A stretch of 6,538 nt of DNA. Source: CAZVXI01 sp964631295. Lineage in GTDB: Bacteria > Planctomycetota > Phycisphaerae > Phycisphaerales > SM1A02. The number at the start of each line of letters is the position of its first letter. The stretch's first letter is position 1. The stretch spans positions 1 to 6,538 of the forward strand of contig CAZVXI010000172.1 of assembly GCA_964631295.1 (NCBI GenBank), read 5' to 3'. The position numbers and the translations under genes are program-made. Shown here in pieces: positions 5,228 through 6,538 of the stretch. A model generated the notes under the pieces. It saw only the letters and a list, made by a program, of their open reading frames with translations. It was not told the origin of the DNA and made no database searches.

Positions 5228-6538
5228 ATGACAGCAGTTCGCCTGATCACAGTGTGCTCACTGATTGCAGTTGGTACCGGGACATCCGCGGCGGCAGGTC
5301 AAGCCGCAAATCTGCGCATCAGCGAAGTTGATCCGCACAACAACCAAATCGAGGTCACGAATGCCGGCTCGGCGTTCACCGCATCCGCCAGTCGTCCGTT
5401 CTGCCACCGATTCGCGTATGGGTCAACTGTACCGAGTGGGTCGTTCTTCGGGGCGGGCGAACGACTCGTTTTCGACATCAGCGAAACTGAAGACCTCGAC
5501 GATGTCGACTCCGACCTGTGGCTGTACCTGAGCGCACCGTTCTTCAGTGGCTCAAACATCATCCACGGCGTGAAATATGGACCACAGGCGAGTGTCGGGC
5601 GAACAGCACTCGCGTCCGGGCAGGGGCTGTGGACAGGTGCCGACCAGTTCGCGCCAGCGCCGCCTGTCGGCATGACCCTCGCATGGGACGGCTTCGGCTT
5701 CAGCCCGCGCGACTGGTATCTTGATGAAACCCCAACGCTCGGTACCGCAGACTCCACTCCAGATGATGCTGTCGATTCGGCCCTCTCCGAGGCAGGCGGA
5801 ACACAGGATTTTGAGAACATCCCACTCGGCGATCAGATCACCACGATCACCGATTGGGTGGTTGTTGATGCATCGCCGCAGCCCGGCATGTTTACGGTGC
5901 GCGTTGTAAATGACCTGCTCGGCGATCCAACGCCCCGAAGCGGCACATCGACCAAGTGGCTTCGCATTCGCGACCAGGACGATCTGAACCAGAATCGTTT
6001 CTACACGAATCCAATCGATCTGGATGAGCCAACGAACTACACATGGACGTTGGCAGTCAACCTTGAACAGCCCCCCCCGGCCGCGGGGAACACGATGCCG
6101 CGACTGACAGTGCAGCATCCTGACCCAGGATTCGGCAATGTGTGGGGAATCGAGTTCACGGAGACCTCAGCAGACTTGTTCGTCACCGGCAGCGGAGGCA
6201 CGCCTGCTTCCGTACCCCTGTACGACATCGACGGATCGACGGGCGTTGGACAATGGGTCACTATCGCGTTGACCGTTGATTTCAACGCGCAGACAGTGAC
6301 AGCAACCTTCAACGGTGGCGGCGATGTGTCACTGCCGATTGAGCCGGCCGGGTCGCTTGACACAACACGATTTCGCCTGTGTTATCGCGGCGAAGGGGCA
6401 GGCAACGTCATGACGATGCTGCTTGATGATGTTTCTGTGGCACTCGACGATGTGTGCGCGGGTGATGCGGATGGCGACGGTGATGTCGGGCTGGCGGATC
6501 TGCTGAATGTTCTCTCCAACTGGGGGGCAGGGCCGGAA
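5228..6538 (+). CDS. Secreted protein with signal peptide and dockerin/EF-hand-like tail, 3'-truncated
   Basis: A hypothetical exported protein; 437 residues are visible and the frame is open to the last base, so the C-terminus is missing. Residues 1-26 are a Sec signal peptide: MTAVR, a hydrophobic core LITVCSLIAVG, and small residues TSAAAGQA before cleavage. Residues 28-115 (LRISEVDPHNNQIEVTNAG..., then GSFFGAGERLVFDI) resemble a lamin-tail-like beta sandwich. A linker rich in Asp, Pro and Thr follows. Residues 193-406 (DFENIPLGDQ..., WVTIALTVDFNAQTVTATFNG, MLLDDVSVAL) look like a LamG-like beta jelly-roll, often a binding fold. The end, C410 then GDADGDGDVGLADLLNVLSNWG, is a calcium loop with ligands D413, D415, D417, D419 and D424, like one dockerin repeat or the tail of many planctomycete secreted proteins. 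No catalytic residues are evident. It is an extracellular or surface structural/binding protein; domain names are by pattern only. Confidence 0.85.
   Translation, partial: MTAVRLITVCSLIAVGTGTSAAAGQAANLRISEVDPHNNQIEVTNAGSAFTASASRPFCHRFAYGSTVPSGSFFGAGERLVFDISETEDLDDVDSDLWLYLSAPFFSGSNIIHGVKYGPQASVGRTALASGQGLWTGADQFAPAPPVGMTLAWDGFGFSPRDWYLDETPTLGTADSTPDDAVDSALSEAGGTQDFENIPLGDQITTITDWVVVDASPQPGMFTVRVVNDLLGDPTPRSGTSTKWLRIRDQDDLNQNRFYTNPIDLDEPTNYTWTLAVNLEQPPPAAGNTMPRLTVQHPDPGFGNVWGIEFTETSADLFVTGSGGTPASVPLYDIDGSTGVGQWVTIALTVDFNAQTVTATFNGGGDVSLPIEPAGSLDTTRFRLCYRGEGAGNVMTMLLDDVSVALDDVCAGDADGDGDVGLADLLNVLSNWGAGPE
6071..6078 (+). repeat. C8 homopolymer inside the secreted-protein gene
   Basis: Eight consecutive C bases encode Pro-Pro within QPPPAAG (residues 281-287). 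Sequence on both sides is protein-like in the same frame, so the run is in its coding phase here. Loss or gain of one base would shift the frame and remove the calcium-loop tail. Confidence 0.8.

Noticed and set aside
5552..6118. Minus-strand 188-codon open frame
   Set aside because: Antisense to the secreted-protein frame, which has a signal peptide, a strong ribosome site and a calcium loop in one continuous frame.

Overview
The window looks like an ordinary chromosomal stretch from a bacterium of the Planctomycetota, most likely Phycisphaerae-like. Two things suggest this. The last protein is secreted and ends in a calcium-loop tail of the type D-x-D-G-D-x-D...DLLxxLxxWG, which is common on secreted planctomycete proteins. 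The other genes are moderately GC-rich, cytoplasmic and in short strand-switching groups. The lineage is an inference from sequence style, not from a marker gene. I see no mobile element, CRISPR array, tRNA, rRNA or phage gene.

Layout: (1) 2-703, plus strand, is the 3' part of a diguanylate cyclase gene with intact GGDEF and I-site motifs. (2) 740-1699, plus strand, is a calcineurin-like metallophosphoesterase with some resemblance to LpxH. (3) A minus-strand operon reads from right to left: a YgfZ/GcvT-like folate-binding protein (3764-2706), a previously unlisted 59-residue single-pass membrane protein (2709-2530), and hydroxymethylglutaryl-CoA lyase (2526-1609). The first two overlap as ATGA and the last two are 3 bases apart. 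The lyase and phosphoesterase genes converge and overlap by 91 bases. (4) A divergent intergenic region (about 3765-4001) separates the YgfZ-like gene from (5) an M42-family metallo-aminopeptidase (4002-5060). (6) After a hairpin and a possible promoter, 5228-6538 is the 5' part of a secreted, calcium-loop protein that stays open to the window edge.

Working together: the minus-strand operon is the only clearly coordinated unit. It pairs a probable Fe-S/folate maintenance protein with a leucine/acetoacetate catabolic lyase and a small membrane protein of unknown role. The other genes look independent: second-messenger signalling, phosphoester hydrolysis, peptide turnover, and a surface or secreted protein. 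I found no convincing undescribed multi-gene system. The most useful new item is the small membrane protein embedded in the operon.
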